This document shows positions 23,050 to 35,427 of a DNA stretch of 64,000 nt, piece after piece. The notes below the pieces were generated by a model. That model was not told the DNA's origin. It saw only the letters and a program-made list of their open reading frames with translations, and did no database searches. Position 1 is the first letter of the stretch. Each line of letters opens with the position of its first letter. The position numbers and the translations under genes are program-made. Source of the DNA: Breviolum minutum Mf 1.05b.01 (Eukaryota > Sar > Dinophyceae > Suessiales > Symbiodiniaceae); NCBI GenBank assembly GCA_000507305.1, contig DF241443.1, forward strand, positions 1 to 64,000, in the 5' to 3' direction.

Positions 23050-26000
23050 GTATGTCTCAAAATTAAGGAGGCTTCGGCTTCTTTCATGTCATCAACCATC
23101 TCAGTTACACATCTTGAGCGTCAATTTAGGCCGGCTGTCCGCACCCAAGAGATCTTTCACCAGAACCTCTCCAACCAAAATCAGTGTAAAAATGACACAA
23201 ACAATGGGGAGATTCCAATTGGATCCACTGGTTCCTCGCGTCTCAGGAAAGTATTGTCCCTCTATATCGTTTGGGCAAGAAGCCTTCAGTGGGATGGAGG
23301 GATGGTGGCTCTGAATACGTTTCCAAAACGTTCAAAAACCGAGTTTTGGGACAATAAGGATTCACGTTTCAACAAAGGTGGGACGGTAATGATGATATAT
23401 ATATATATATTCTTAGTGTTTAGATAAGACGTATAAATATAGATATAAATATAAAAAAATATATATATGTATACATAGTATATCTTAAGAAACAACATCC
23501 ATAACATGAGGGTCTTCAACAAAAAACGCTAACTTTTTTCCACGAACCAGTTTGAAAATATAAATATTGATAGGCTAATGAACTTCACAGCTACTGCTTC
23601 TATTGTAGCCCATTTTTTCTGGTGTTTGGGGAGAAGAAGGTTCATCCTCCAACAGCTTGATGGTTTAGGGTTTTTCCTTTTTTTTCTTGAATTCCAAAAA
23701 GAACCCCAACTACCAACCTCTTAAATGATCCTACAAAATACCAGCTTTCACTGGCAACCCAGCTGGTCTTGCTTGCTGGTTCTGGAGCTGATTTTTTTCC
23801 CCTGGATGAAACACCAATTTTGATTGGGACCTGCATCTTTGAATGATTTGGAGTTGGGCTCTTCCTAAGTGATCAACAATGGTTGAACATGGTGGTTCTT
23901 GGTCCTTGAGATTGAAATCCTGTGTTCATTTCCGGTCTACCCAGAAGGAAAGGGAGTACCAACAGGAATCATGAATAAAACAATAGGCAGGTATTGGATG
24001 GTATTGGAGCTTCTAATGCTGATAGGCGTTCTTTGGAGAAATCATGGTGCAAAAAGTTATTGTAGCCTCCATTAAACGTAGGCAGATGTATTTCCCATCG
24101 GAAAAGGTGAATTCCCAGCCAGCTATGATAGTTGCCAGAGTGCCTATAATTCGAAGGCGTTCCTGGTTAGGCCTGGACCGCCATATATCGTCATGCTGCT
24201 CTTCCAACAGCTCTATGTTCAGTGGAAAATGATGGAAAATGAGGTACCTTGAAAACAAGACTCGTTTCCTTTTCCAAGAGTCATATTCCACTGAACCATG
24301 ATGCTCTTCCTCTTTCCATTTCGCCAACAAGATTGATCAAACAACCCTTGAGTTTTATGTGGTAAATAGCATCAATATGTTTGGTATATTTTTCCATGCC
24401 GGGACATGGGGACGTCGCGTGGGGACTTCATAAATGGTTTGTACGTGGCTTTTGACCCCACTATGCCACAGTCAAGACTGGGTTATAACCCGGTTTATAG
24501 CCATTTCCCAAGTTTTAACGTAACGGGACATCGTAAGGCTTGGACCACCGAAATATTTTTTGTCGTTGAAGGGCTTTTCCCTCAAGTTGCAGTAACCCTT
24601 CTCGGCATGGATAAATCCGTGCAACAGCGCGCCATGTGTTTGCTAAGATTGAAATTTTGACAGTGGCGAATGACAAGTTTCTAAGCCGGGGGTCCTAAGA
24701 AAATCGGCACTTTGCAACAGGCAGCTTGGCATTATAACATAACCAACGAGTACAATGGAATCTCACCAGATTTTTTTTGGTTCCACTGCTCATTTGTTCT
24801 CTCTGGCGTGAGATAATTGCTGTGTGAGTGTGCTCGGATGTTTGACTACGCTAGACAGTGGTTGTCCAGATTGCAGATGAGTCAAGAAACAACTGATGAC
24901 CAATGACCCAAAAACCTGATGTTGTTGATGCTGTTGCTGCTGCTGACATTGGTACTCATCTCGCTGATTGCCAAAAACATAAAATGAGCAGTGACCAAGG
25001 GCCCCTAGTGATTTGCTGTAGTTGTTGGGGATTGTGCTACCCATTCATAGGAGGATTATAATAAGCCAATATAAGGGGCCCTATGAACCAATCAGTTCAA
25101 TCTAGGCAAATTTCATCGCGACCTTTGCACCGCCGGGAACGGGTGATTGTAAGGGAAACGTCCCGCGAAAATCGCCTGACCATTCAGGTTTAGGAATTAT
25201 AGGAAAATGAGCCCAAGTATAATGGAACTGTTGATGGAAGAAGTCCTGCACCACCTAACATGGATGAAACCCTCTAGAAAATAGGATATTTACCATATCA
25301 ACTGGTGCAGGATTTCTTTCATAAATAGAATGTCATGTCAGGGTTTTGGGGAACCGTTACTCAAATGGGTGTTTCCTTAAAATGGTGGTACCCCCATTTC
25401 ACACCCCAAGTGCCGATCATTTTTTAGTAGGAAAAACCTATGGTTGTTGGGGAAACCCACCATTTTAGGAAGCCCCCCAAATGGTTCCCCTGATGATGGC
25501 ACCGAGGTGCCGTGTGCAATTTGATCGCTACAGCTTCGCCGAGCGCCAATGAGGTGAGGTTGATGATGTTGGAGCCATGGTTCTGCCAGCCTTTTTTTGA
25601 CGTTATGAAACCTATGTTTGTTGAGGGGGGTGAAGGTGACTTAGATCAATTAAGAAAAGGGGTGAGACACCCCATCATCACAAAAAGGAGACAGTTTACA
25701 TAGCCTCTATCTAAATATTGCAAACGTTGGAAGATGAATGAAGGAACATTTTTGCCCAAGAAAGAACATGTTTTTCTTCTTTTGGAGGGATCCCATGTTC
25801 GTTCCATCGTGTTTGAGGATGGGCATTATTTTGGGAGATTGAAAAATCCTCAAGTTCTGAAGGTTTTGGATCGATGAAAACATGGATCCTTTCCTTTTCA
25901 GGTCCTTAGGTTGTGAACCAACACACAAAAGAACTGGAACACAGCCCTAAAAAGCCTTTACCAACAGGCTGAAACAGTCGGGATTCCTTTCATAGGGGCG

Positions 26001-27150
26001 ACTCTGAGGGGCTCATCCAAATGCCATTTCGAACACACCTATAAATCATTGATTTTTTTGCGGGGTGTTCCATGTGGTGATATGTTTGAGTAACTAGGAT
26101 GTCATCCCAAGTTGATTCATATCAAGAAAAAATGGAAGGCATGCGAATGCCTCGCAGCGGTTGTGAGCAAGAAAATGCCGGCGAGCAAGAAGGTGCAAGG
26201 GGTGGAGATGTATTACACATAGGGTGAAGGCTCAGAGTTTCGGATTACACCCTGGAAAATTAACAAAGAACCGAAACATGGAAGTATGGTTCAGCTGATT
26301 TTCCGTTCGAACTGTCAATTGGGTGATTTTTAGGTTTCCCCAAAAATTGCCTTCATGAAGAGGACGTTGAAGGGTGAAGGTCAACAGTGATCAAGTTCAC
26401 CTAGAGGTAGGGTATCACGCTGGTGGGGTTTTCCCCAAGATTTTTCAACCCAAAAAAACATGTTCCACACCCTCGGAATTCAGGGGAAAATTTGTTAAAA
26501 TATGTTAAAATATTCACCAACCAATTTTTTCGGTGCGCTTGAGGTTGGTTGAAAATTTACCACCAAAACTAGAGATACAATGACTTGCCTTTGCACCAGT
26601 TGAACCACCCCTGGGATCCCCAAAACTTGACGTTTTTTTTTCCCGATTTTTTCATGGGTTTTTACCTTTGTTGGACCAACCAACAGGCTGTAAACATGCG
26701 GAGTTTTGAAAATCCACACATCCTGAAAATGAACATGAAATCCCTTTCCCTTGTTCATGGGTGGATTCTACATGTTTTTTTCTAGATTCCAGCTTTCCCG
26801 TTGACATGTTCAGGTTCCATACTCCATTTTCAGTGTTGCAACTCTCTTCGTGAGTTTTCAGTCAGTGAGTTTTTGGAGACACTTGTAGGCTCAACAGTAG
26901 GCAACGCGGCAACCCCCTTTTTTTCTGCGAAAACTCCAGAGCTGAGGCAAAGTTGGCAGTGAAATTGATGCGCAACTTGTTTCAGCTGGGAGGAAACTTG
27001 TTTCCCATTGCCTTGTGACCCAAGTTGTGCAATAAAGCCTGGTAGCAAAAGCCACACAGTACATTTCAAATGCATGCATGATGACCATGTCCAGTGAGTT
27101 GTTTCACGTCATGTGCCGGTTGCAGCTGGCTCATCTGTTGATGTTTGAAA
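23050..27150. other. stretch with no recognised gene
   Basis: No protein family or exon chain is recognised here on either strand. It contains AT-alternating tracts (about 23395-23475) and a family-A element (25228-25328). It also has TTATAACCCGGTTTATAGCC-type self-complementary sequence near 24480. Confidence 0.5.
25228..25328. repeat. family-A MITE, diverged right end
   Basis: The left end ACTGTTGATGGAAGAAGTCC is well kept. The core has ATATTTACCATATCAACTGG. The right end GGATTTCTTTCATAAATAG is a mutated copy of the inverse. Confidence 0.7.
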
Positions 27151-27488
27151 GCCATCGCTTCCACCTATGAGCGGCAACGCTGAGGCCTATAACTCGTTTG
27201 CTTGTCGCATATTGTCCACCATACGTAAGGCCCTCCAAATGAAGTTGGTGTCCCGAGGCGCAGGCCTTCCTTGCAAGCTTCCAACTGAAGCTTTTCTATC
27301 AAGCACAAGGAGCGCTGGTGGAGGCGTGGGCTTCAAACATAAATGTATATGTGCTGCTCAAGTTGTCAGAAAAGAATCCTTGTTGTTGCAGCCAGGCGAT
27401 GGAAAAAAATTCGTCTTCTCTGCCTCGTGGCTGTGTGCCGGAGCTTATGTAGCGCTTTCGCTGTGCTGTTGGTGGTGCTGTTTTATGA

Positions 27489-27899
27489 TCCCCCTTCAGA
27501 CCTGGCCTCGCTCTGCCTGGCATGTACGAAGGCCGCGAAACTCGCAAGCAGCTTTGTGACATGTACGTCTGCTTGATGATGGCCTTTTGTGCCAAGCAAG
27601 ATTCCGACCCCACGAAGGGAGCAAAGAGAGCATCGAATTTCATCATTGAAAACCGTTCTGAGAGCAGTGCCCAGGCAAGCTAGTGCAGAGCACTTTGGTT
27701 TTACAAGGGCGACATGCTGTCAGTGCTTTGCCGGGCGGCCGACTGTCAAGGCCGGACAGGGCTTGTTTTGTTGTTTATTTTTCAAGTTCGACTGCAGGGT
27801 AAAACCTTCGCCGCTTCGAAGACAGGCAGCGTCTGCATGCCTATTGCGCTCGTCGCTGCTGTGCAGCAAACCAGGTCAGGCCCTTGCATTTCTTCATGA
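27489..27899 (+). pseudogene. unrecognised open frame with one internal TAG
   Basis: One frame stays open from 27489 to the TGA at 27897-27899 except for a single TAG at 27681-27683. Both halves look coding. The first has GMYEGRETRKQLCDMYVCLM and KQDSDPTKGAKRASNFIIEN; the second has WFYKGDMLSVLCRAADCQGR and GSVCMPIALVAAVQQT. A good acceptor (CCCCCTTCAG) precedes 27498. The stop could be bypassed by a small intron, or the copy may be a pseudogene. The GC content is higher than in the surrounding DNA. No family recognised. Confidence 0.4.
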
Positions 27900-27981
27900 G
27901 GCAATTTAATTATGTTATATACATCTTCTTTATGTTTTATGAGATCTATGTCCGCCAGCAGCGCTGTTTTTTGGTTGCCCC

Positions 27982-28152
27982 ATGACTCCCTGTCAGGAAG
28001 ATGTGCGAAAGCTTGAAATCGTTCTCTCCGACATTGGGACGAGCCATGGACGACAGGGCCAGATCCAGCCGATGTCCCTTTGCCCACATTCTTGGTGTAG
28101 GCATGGCCAAGGGCGCATGCCGCCAGAGGAGGCAATGGCCGGAAACACATAG
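27982..28152 (+). CDS. small open frame, 56 codons, unrecognised
   Basis: From ATG the frame reads MTPCQEDVRKLEIVLSDIGT and later SLCPHSWCRHGQGRMPPEEA, ending in TAG. Composition and hydrophilic spacing are protein-like, and it follows the open frame at 27489-27899 in the same orientation. Longer frames on both strands overlap it, so the coding choice is uncertain. Confidence 0.3.
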   Translation: MTPCQEDVRKLEIVLSDIGTSHGRQGQIQPMSLCPHSWCRHGQGRMPPEEAMAGNT

Positions 28153-28669
28153 AAAGAAGAGGCTTCGGCCCCCAAAGGCAAAGGATTTCGTTGTCTGACA
28201 GGTAGAAACTTTCTATTTTTAAAAATGGTTTAGGATCCCGCGCGCGGCAAAGGACCAATTTCGAAATGCTGCAAACTGGTACTACTTGCTTTTAAGGCAA
28301 CAACATTGTCGTGCGAAGCAAGGTGCATTTGCCATGAATGAGTGATTGCCTAAAAAGTTTCGGCTCCGTGTATCACCGCAGCCTTTTAAAACAGCTTTGT
28401 CAGACAGTGTCATCGCACCCCCTCATCAGTAGAGTACTAGACACGGACGGCAGCAGTGCGCCGCTCCCCGGCAGTAGAAGCGTTGCCACCATGGCTCTGA
28501 GGCAAAGATGAGGCATTCAATACTGAAAGCAGCTGCCGAATGCTTGAGCTCTCAAAAGGTTGCGCGTGATAACAGAGAAGCACTACTTGAGGCCTAGATC
28601 ACTAGATCTGCCACTTTTGTTTGAAAACTGACCAAATCAAGCAGCCTTTTTCCCATCACGCCATCTCTA

Positions 28670-28915
28670 CTACTGCACGACGTCGCGCTCGCCCGTGAAG
28701 GCATCACGCATCGCCGCCTTGGCCACGGGCAACAGCAGCAGCTTTCTGTTCACACGAGGGATCAGGCACTGCGATGCACTAGGGCCAAACCACAGTGGGG
28801 GCGCCACGAAGTTCGTCTTGCCCAACAGCAGCGCATCTGGACCACTTCTTCTCCTCTTAAGCCGTTTTTTCTCCTGCTCAACGATCACCAAATTGGTCGA
28901 TATAGCAATTATCAC
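28670..28915 (-). CDS. unrecognised open frame on the minus strand
   Basis: The minus-strand frame encodes about 81 residues: a basic stretch KKRLKRRRSGPDALLLGKTN, then FVAPPLWFGPSASQCLIP and AKAAMRDAFTGERDVVQ. The third codon positions are GC-rich and the C-terminus is charged, which suggests real coding sequence. It is the best minus-strand candidate in the window. The N-terminal third is weaker and may be intron read-through. No family recognised. Confidence 0.4.
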   Translation of the reverse strand: MIIAISTNLVIVEQEKKRLKRRRSGPDALLLGKTNFVAPPLWFGPSASQCLIPRVNRKLLLLPVAKAAMRDAFTGERDVVQ

Positions 28916-29257
28916 TGTGATGCACCTGAGCTTAGATCAAGAACAGCTTGGGCCAGAAAGGTGCTGAATTTTTGGCACCCAGTCGATCTTGACTGGGAAA
29001 GTCTGCTTGGGCGCCTTCAAAAACCAAATTTGTGAGCTTCGTGGAGAACAGAAAGACGAGCGTCTATTCATTATTTGGTGGGCTTGGGGGCGGTTTTGGT
29101 GGTGTGGAGATGGCAGGAGCTGCTGGCTCTGATGTCCTGAAGGTGATTGCTTATCCAGGAAAGTACACCCATCAGCTGAAAGCCAAATAACTTCTCAAGG
29201 CCAAGGCATGCTCACCAAAGGTGGTTTGCAGGGCAATGGGGGCAAGTGCAAGCTTGA

Positions 29258-29620
29258 TTGAGAGTGGAGATCAGAAGCAATTCAGCAGCAGATACATGGG
29301 AAGACATGGAAGCTGAGTTGCAACATGTGGAAAAGGTGGCTGCAGCTTTGGTTACAAAAGAAATTGAGTTCCAACACATTGTGGAGGGTGCCAGGCTAGC
29401 TTTGGGAGAAGCTGAAGCTGCAGGGCTTTTCCAATGCCAAGGGCAGTCTAACAATGCAGCACCTGGCTGGAAATTCCACAATTGGGCATTTGGGTTTTTC
29501 CAGCCATTGGAGAGACGGAAAAATCTAAATCTGCAGCAATCCTTAATCCTGCTCAGGGGGTTAGATCCGCAGGTGGGTAGATCCGTCGCTTTGAGAAACC
29601 AAGTTGGTAATCCACTCTGA
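29258..29620 (+). CDS. helical open frame, unrecognised, tail lies in a TIR element
   Basis: The first 75 codons read like a helical coiled segment, with TWEDMEAELQHVEKVAAALV and EGARLALGEAEAAGLFQ. The open frame continues into the inverted-repeat element at 29555-29888, so the true end or donor site probably lies before about 29550. The first codon of the open stretch is TTG, and no convincing ATG start is seen before Met-16 or so. Confidence 0.4.
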   Translation: MRVEIRSNSAADTWEDMEAELQHVEKVAAALVTKEIEFQHIVEGARLALGEAEAAGLFQCQGQSNNAAPGWKFHNWAFGFFQPLERRKNLNLQQSLILLRGLDPQVGRSVALRNQVGNPL

Positions 29621-29888
29621 TTATGATGATTTTACTGATTTTACCCACCACCTTCTTATTTTGAACTTGGGTTTTCAAAAAATCAAAAAATAAAATTGGT
29701 AATCCGCTTTGATCATCATGATTTTACCCACCACCTTCTTATTTTGAATTTGTTTTTTCTTGTTTTGGAACTTGGTTAAAAAAACTTTGAAATTTCTTAT
29801 TTTCCTTCATTTTCCTTTCTCTTCCTTTACTTTTCTTTTTTTCCTAAAAAGCTACTGACTGATCTACTGGTTCTGATCTAACCCCCTA
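29555..29888. repeat. TIR element of about 335 bp with an internal direct repeat
   Basis: The left arm AGGGGGTTAGATCCGCAGGT has its inverse in the right arm, ending TTCTGATCTAACCCCCTA. Inside, a 60-bp unit (GGTAATCC, then GATTTTACCCACCACCTTCT) occurs twice, at about 29606-29665 and 29697-29750. There is no coding capacity of its own. Confidence 0.7.
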
Positions 29889-29899
29889 AACAACACTGA

Positions 29900-31360
29900 T
29901 GAATCAACACTTCTCAAATTTCACATGGAACCTCAGCATACCTTAACACCCCTATAAGACATGTAGTAAATCACTTGCTTCTTCCTTTTGTTTTGTTGAT
30001 TTCTATTCTGGGGTTGAATAATCATGAATTTTGCAGTATGTTTGAACACCTGCACCGTGCTGCCATCCACAGACTGTGCAGGTATTGATGTTGAGTGAGC
30101 TACAAGTCTGTGCTCGTCCGGAAACCTGGTTGCTGTGTTGTCCCTCCCGGCTGCCAATGAAAGGCGTTGCTATAAACATGTACTGTATTTGTATAGATAT
30201 ATCTGATACATGTTCCCCCGAATCCATGTAGAGGAGGAGGAGGAGGTTCAAACATCACCATAAAGGGGGCTTAGTGGGATGTGTTTTTTTTGCGATGCTT
30301 TCTTTAGTGATGGTATTTCTGGATATTTATGGGGGACAATCAAAGCTCGCAAACCATGTTAGACTCCAGCTTGGGGTCTTGATTTGAATCATGAGATTAC
30401 TCTCTGACTTGAACGGTTTGTTGACATGTTAAGGCAGGCATGCACTGCCATTTTCAAAAAGGACGCTTGTTACCTCTTAGGCCATCGTTGGAATTCTTTA
30501 AAAAATGATCCTAACAGAATTTGGAGGCCACCGGTAGACGGGTCCCATCATCAGAGCACCCAAGTTCTTAGTTTTTGGTTCTCTGATTGGCGTGATTGGG
30601 GTTCCGGGCTTGCTAGAATGTATGACCATCTTCAACTAGAGGTCAGCAACGAGAGCCTAAACAATGACACTTATGCAATAGATACGTATGATATTTAGAT
30701 GCAGATATACAGGTAGATATAGACATACTATGATGTATAGACATCTGTTGTACATGTATGAAATCTGAAGTTTATATCGATAGATCGGCTGAAACTTCCT
30801 GATCCGGCAGGTTTGGAGGCTTGTGTGCAAAAGGGAGGTTCCAATCAGTCACGGAGTCCTCAGGGATGGAAAAAAATCTCCCAGGATGATATAGTGCGTG
30901 CTGGGTTGGGTTCAAAAAAACAGATTGTTTAGTTATATACATGATATTATATGATTATAAATGTATATTTACATACAGATGTACAGTAATTGGTGAAACA
31001 ATTTGAATATGCTCCATTCATCAACAAATAGGTTGTATGTGTATTACGCGCCCTGTACTATGCCAATTTATTCATGTCCTGGCACATCCAAGCAGCCCCG
31101 GCACCACCGACAATATTTGGGAGAGACCTTTTTTGTTTTTCTGTGTTTGAAAAACAACATCCAAAGCAACTCCACCTGCATGACGGAGATCTCAATTGTA
31201 CAAGTAGTAAACTTATTTCAAATCCACACAAATTTATGGTGCACTTCATCTTTTAATGCAGAGAAATTTATATACCTGCTGACTCACTTTTTTTGGGTAT
31301 GGGAATGACTACTTGCCACAAATGTTCACGGGGCCGAAAAGTAAAACAACTCGTTCTCAG
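29900..31360. other. stretch with no recognised gene
   Basis: AT-rich, with many TATA/TACA tracts (30700-30780 and 30930-30990). No convincing exon or repeat family is seen. Confidence 0.5.
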
Positions 31361-34300
31361 GCTTTATCGCTCAGAAGGGAATGAAATATCAATTGGCAGC
31401 TGCTAAGGTTGCTGATCAAAGAGGCCGAGATGATCAATTCCATTGGTGAGGCGAGATATTTGGATGTCTATTTTTCAACAAGACTTGGATCCAATGGACA
31501 CGCCCTTTTTTTGGGGGGGTGAAGCCTTCTTCTTTGGTGGAAACATGGAAGTTAATTTTTGAATGTTTGAAAAAAACGGCTGTCTTTGTCTTTGTAGACT
31601 TCAAAACATGTATTGTTGTGTTTTTTTCCATGTTTAATCCCTGGCTGTCCTACCTTTCCACTATTCAAAGGTTTCCAGTTTTTGATAGCTCTCAGATCAA
31701 TTTATAAAGCTGTCTCCTTTCAGTATGGCGCCCTCTTAGTTTATGAAGGTGATGACAATCCCCCAAACAAAACCCTAGAAATCACCCCGCCCACACCATT
31801 TTTTTTCCACTCAAAAAGGTGGTCGTAGAAGCCTACGTGGATCTGCGCATTCAAACAGATGCTGCAGCTGAACTCGCACAGGTGGGAACGTTTTTTTATG
31901 GAAGAAATTGGGGAGGGTTTGACATCCGCCTACAAGGACACAATTTGAGGCATGCCATCTTCACACATACCTACATGATTACATGTCGACTTACTTACAG
32001 GTCAAGGATAAGGGCCTTCAAGGTATGAATCCATGGGAGGAAGCCGATGCCAATGTGCTTGGATTCCGATGGGATTTCCACGAAGGACACTCATGGGACC
32101 GACGTTTTTGTGTGTGACCAAGTTGAGAATCTAATATATTTAGTTCAGCAATGTGCAATTCCATAAAGCGCCACAAAATGACCATCACAACTTATTACAT
32201 GAACCAGAACTAAAATCACGGACCCACGCAATGACCATCACCGGGAATCCCCAAAAAAGGGTAACCCCTATGGGATGAATTCCCGTTGGTTTTTTGTCCT
32301 GCAGGTGGCATGGGATTCCATCAGCAAGTTGATGCCATTGATCTTGTGGTTCTTTGCACAAGAGTGCCCTGGAGTTTTGGGGGTTCCAACCCTCCAGGGG
32401 TTGGTTGGTGAATGGAGGAAAAGGAAAGTTTTTCCTGAAATTGACAATTATATAATCGATGCTTGGAGGACTACTTTCATTCTCACAACCTGGCAGGTGA
32501 GAGCTTGTATCTTAGGATTTTAAGGGAGAGAAGCCAGCAAATCTACTGTGCATCTGAAACATGTTGAATAATTTTTCACTTTCCTCCGAAAAAAAGGGAG
32601 ATGATTGATTCCATCCACATTTCCCACATTCCTTCTTCGACATTTTGATGAAGGTACCAGATTGGAGTTTGTGTGGAACCCTTCTTGACCGAATTCTTCG
32701 TGAAGGTCGTCCAACCAGAAATCCGGCCCCAAAAAAATATCTGCCTAAAAAGTTTCAATCGGATCCGCGAAGTCGAGTTTAGTTTTGTTTGGAAAGTTTT
32801 TTTTATTGATTTGGGGGGCCAAACAGGGGGGAAACGTGTGGTGACACCAAAACCTAGGATTAAAACAGTTGAAACTCGAAAAGGGGCAATATTTCACAGG
32901 AGTGATGTCACTTTTATCAACGAAAAGTTAGAGTGTTTTTCCACCAAAAAAAAAGCAGGTGATTTTTGGGATTCTGGAATTCTTTGGTTCATTTCAGAAG
33001 GAAATACATGGAACAAGTATTATTATACTAGTTTAGGCAAGGACGCAGGTAGCCCCCTTTCCATGTAGCCCCTTTCCATGCAACAGCACAAAAAACTTCC
33101 GAAGTGCTGCGTTTCACGGTTGGCAAACAGTCGACCTCACGAAAGTTTCGGGAGGCAAAGTTATGTAAATGTCTGATCTCACCGTGAGGAACCAAAAGTG
33201 GATGATCCATGTGCTGGGATTCCTGAAATATCTTCGGGTCTTAGAGCATACAACATGATTGGATTGGACCTATTGAGCTGCTGTGTCAAGAAAGCTCCAT
33301 CAATTTTGTATATAATTTTGAAATAACATTGCATTCCGTCCTATCATTGTATGACATTTACTACCGTTGATGGTTCAGAAATCCTGCAAATTTCTTGGGA
33401 TGTTAAAAACCCGTCGAAAATACTGGGATATTTACCATATCAACTGCTGCAGCATTTCTTCCATCAACAGTAGGATATGACTTAGTAGATGCTTCGTAGC
33501 AACTAACTCAGTCTACGTGGTCGTGACAAAGTTCCTTCACATTTAGGAGAGTCAAATGATTGTTGGGTATTCGAACATGGTACCCTGTTGAAGCAAATTT
33601 TTCAGGGTTCAGTGCAAATATACTGCTTCTTAAATGGTACATTTAAACCAAAAGGATGTTTCAGGGATGTTTGGGCCTAACACTACAACAATAAGGCTTC
33701 AAGTAAAGGATTTACCGTAATTTAGACCCCGAAAACAACTCCACAAGCTCAACCTGACAACCCTTAGGGGAACCTTACATCCCCGTTGTTTTTTTGGAAA
33801 AAAACAACCATTTCAGTTCCTCCGTTCAACTGTTCGTCAGCTCCGAAACATCACCCACGAAACATCGATCCAAAGCTCCTGCGAGGTGAAGAGCTTTGTG
33901 AAAGGTTCGCCACAGAAAGACATGGAGGTTGCACCATGCCATGCTGTCACCTTAGACCAGGCGCCACAAACGCTTGGGTTTCCAAGGGAAGCGCGGGAGG
34001 GAGCGGGGGTGGTTGGTGAAATGAAATGGAAACTGATATGAAAATTGTTGGACATGAGATTTTTGAAATGATGTCAAATGAAATGAAATATGTCACAAAT
34101 TGATCTGAACTGAAATATGTATGAAAAGTAGTTGGCTGCTTATTCAAACATATATGAGAATCATATATATATATATAATATGTATATAGATTGACCCAGT
34201 GGAAAATAGATTTTTCAGTATCTTGATGTTCTTTGGGAACTTTACTACTACCAGCTACCTAACCCGCTACCTTCACGGGTTACCTTTCCAGGTGCGACCG

Positions 34301-34380
34301 ATCTTGATGCAAACCTTGCAACTAATCATTCAGCGAACCGCGTATCCAGCCTGGTACGGGACCTTGGATTCAAGACGTTT
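31361..34380 (+). CDS. unrecognised multi-exon gene
   Basis: Several islands have proper acceptor and donor sites. 31361-31445 reads FIAQKGMKYQLAAAKVADQR. 31819-31881 reads VVVEAYVDLRIQTDAAAELA. 32001-32103 reads GLQGMNPWEEADANVLGF and RWDFHEGHSWDR. 32305-32382 reads GMGFHQQVDAIDLVVLCTRV and PWSFG. 33816-33990 reads DPKLLRGEELCERFATERHG. 34292-34375 is the last. The exons at 31819, 32001 and 32305 join in consistent phase, and the 32305 phase also selects a frame in the 33816 exon. The 31361 exon and the 34292 exon are less certain in frame. The protein seems soluble and Trp-rich. I do not recognise the family. Confidence 0.5.
33363..33471. repeat. family-A MITE within the gene at 31361-34380
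   Basis: The left end is ACCGTTGATGGTTCAGAAAT, the right end CATTTCTTCCATCAACAGT. TA flanks both sides. The core has GGATATTTACCATATCAACT, nearly the same as in the copy at 25228. It lies in the presumed intron between exons ending 32382 and starting 33816. Confidence 0.85.
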
Positions 34381-34908
34381 CGGGTTTTTTTGTTGGATTG
34401 CCATCTGATAGGTTTCGTTTCTAGGTCCGAGGTGGTGGTTTCAAATGTTTTTTTTTCATAATTTGCAGCCCGATTTTTCTGGGGAAATGATCTAATTTGA
34501 CTTTCGCATATTTTTCAAATGGGTTGGGGAAACCAGCAACTAGCGTAGCTTTTTAGGCGTGGGGGGGCTGTTGTGGATGGAGGATATAGAATATAAGAAA
34601 CCTTTCTTGTAGATGCTTGCAGTCGTGTGTTTTGACACCATAATCCTGATGACATTGGTATTAAAAAGACCGGGATCACCACGCGAAAGAACCGGTTGGT
34701 CGCTGCACAGGTGTCAGGATCCGGAAATCTAGGATGCTTGAAGAGGTGTAGCTGAAAAAAATGACTAGCAGACATCTATTTTTGTTCAAACACGAAACTT
34801 GATCTCTGTTTTGAAACATCCTCATGTGGGATTCCCATGAAATCCCATATAGCCTGACATCTATTACCCATCCATCATAGATGTTGACCTCACCTCACCT
34901 CCCCAAAC

Positions 34909-35019
34909 ATGGAAGCCACGGAAGTGGAGTTTTTCGCGAGGTTCCGACATACCGATCCAGACTATGAGGATGATGAGCTTGGGAGCCTCAATTATAGCAA
35001 CCAACCTGCTGGTTGCTGA
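34909..35019 (+). CDS. small open frame or first exon, 36 codons
   Basis: The ATG frame reads MEATEVEFFARFRHTDPDYE then DDELGSLNYSNQPAGC and a stop. It is strongly acidic and protein-like. It could be the last exon of the gene ending near 34380 or the first exon of a new one. No family recognised. Confidence 0.35.
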   Translation: MEATEVEFFARFRHTDPDYEDDELGSLNYSNQPAGC

Positions 35020-35096
35020 CCCTCAATTGGTGGTGAAGATGCTATGTGGTGAAGCGACCTATAGACCTATAGATCTTTGCGGATGTTCATGGAAGC

Positions 35097-35427
35097 TACT
35101 AACTAGTTAGTAAGTTGGTTTATAAGCTATTTACGGTATTTGCAACCTCCTTATAAAGGGAATCCATTTACTAAGTATCATGGACATCGGAGTAAGGTTT
35201 GAATTTTATTAATACCCATAGGATCCATGTGACTGGTATATTTACTTACATGAAAACCATCAAAATCAACTAAATCTAGGTATACCAGTCACATGAATCC
35301 TATGGGATACAATGATCCTACTGGGATGTCCTGCTGGTACTTAGTAACTGGATTATATATTACCCCTATATAGGCAGGTTGTTTACGTCCCCGAAATAGG
35401 CGAAATAAACAACTTACTAACTAGTTA
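35097..35427. repeat. nested inverted-repeat element
   Basis: The outer arms, ACTAACTAGTTAGTAAGTTG on the left and its inverse CAACTTACTAACTAGTTACG on the right, enclose an inner inverted repeat. Its arms are CATAGGATCCATGTGACTGG near 35216 and CCAGTCACATGAATCCTATG near 35288. A direct repeat (CATGGACA, then GTAAGGTTTGAATTT) lies at about 35179 and again at about 35437, just outside the right arm. The arrangement suggests one element inserted into another. Confidence 0.7.
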
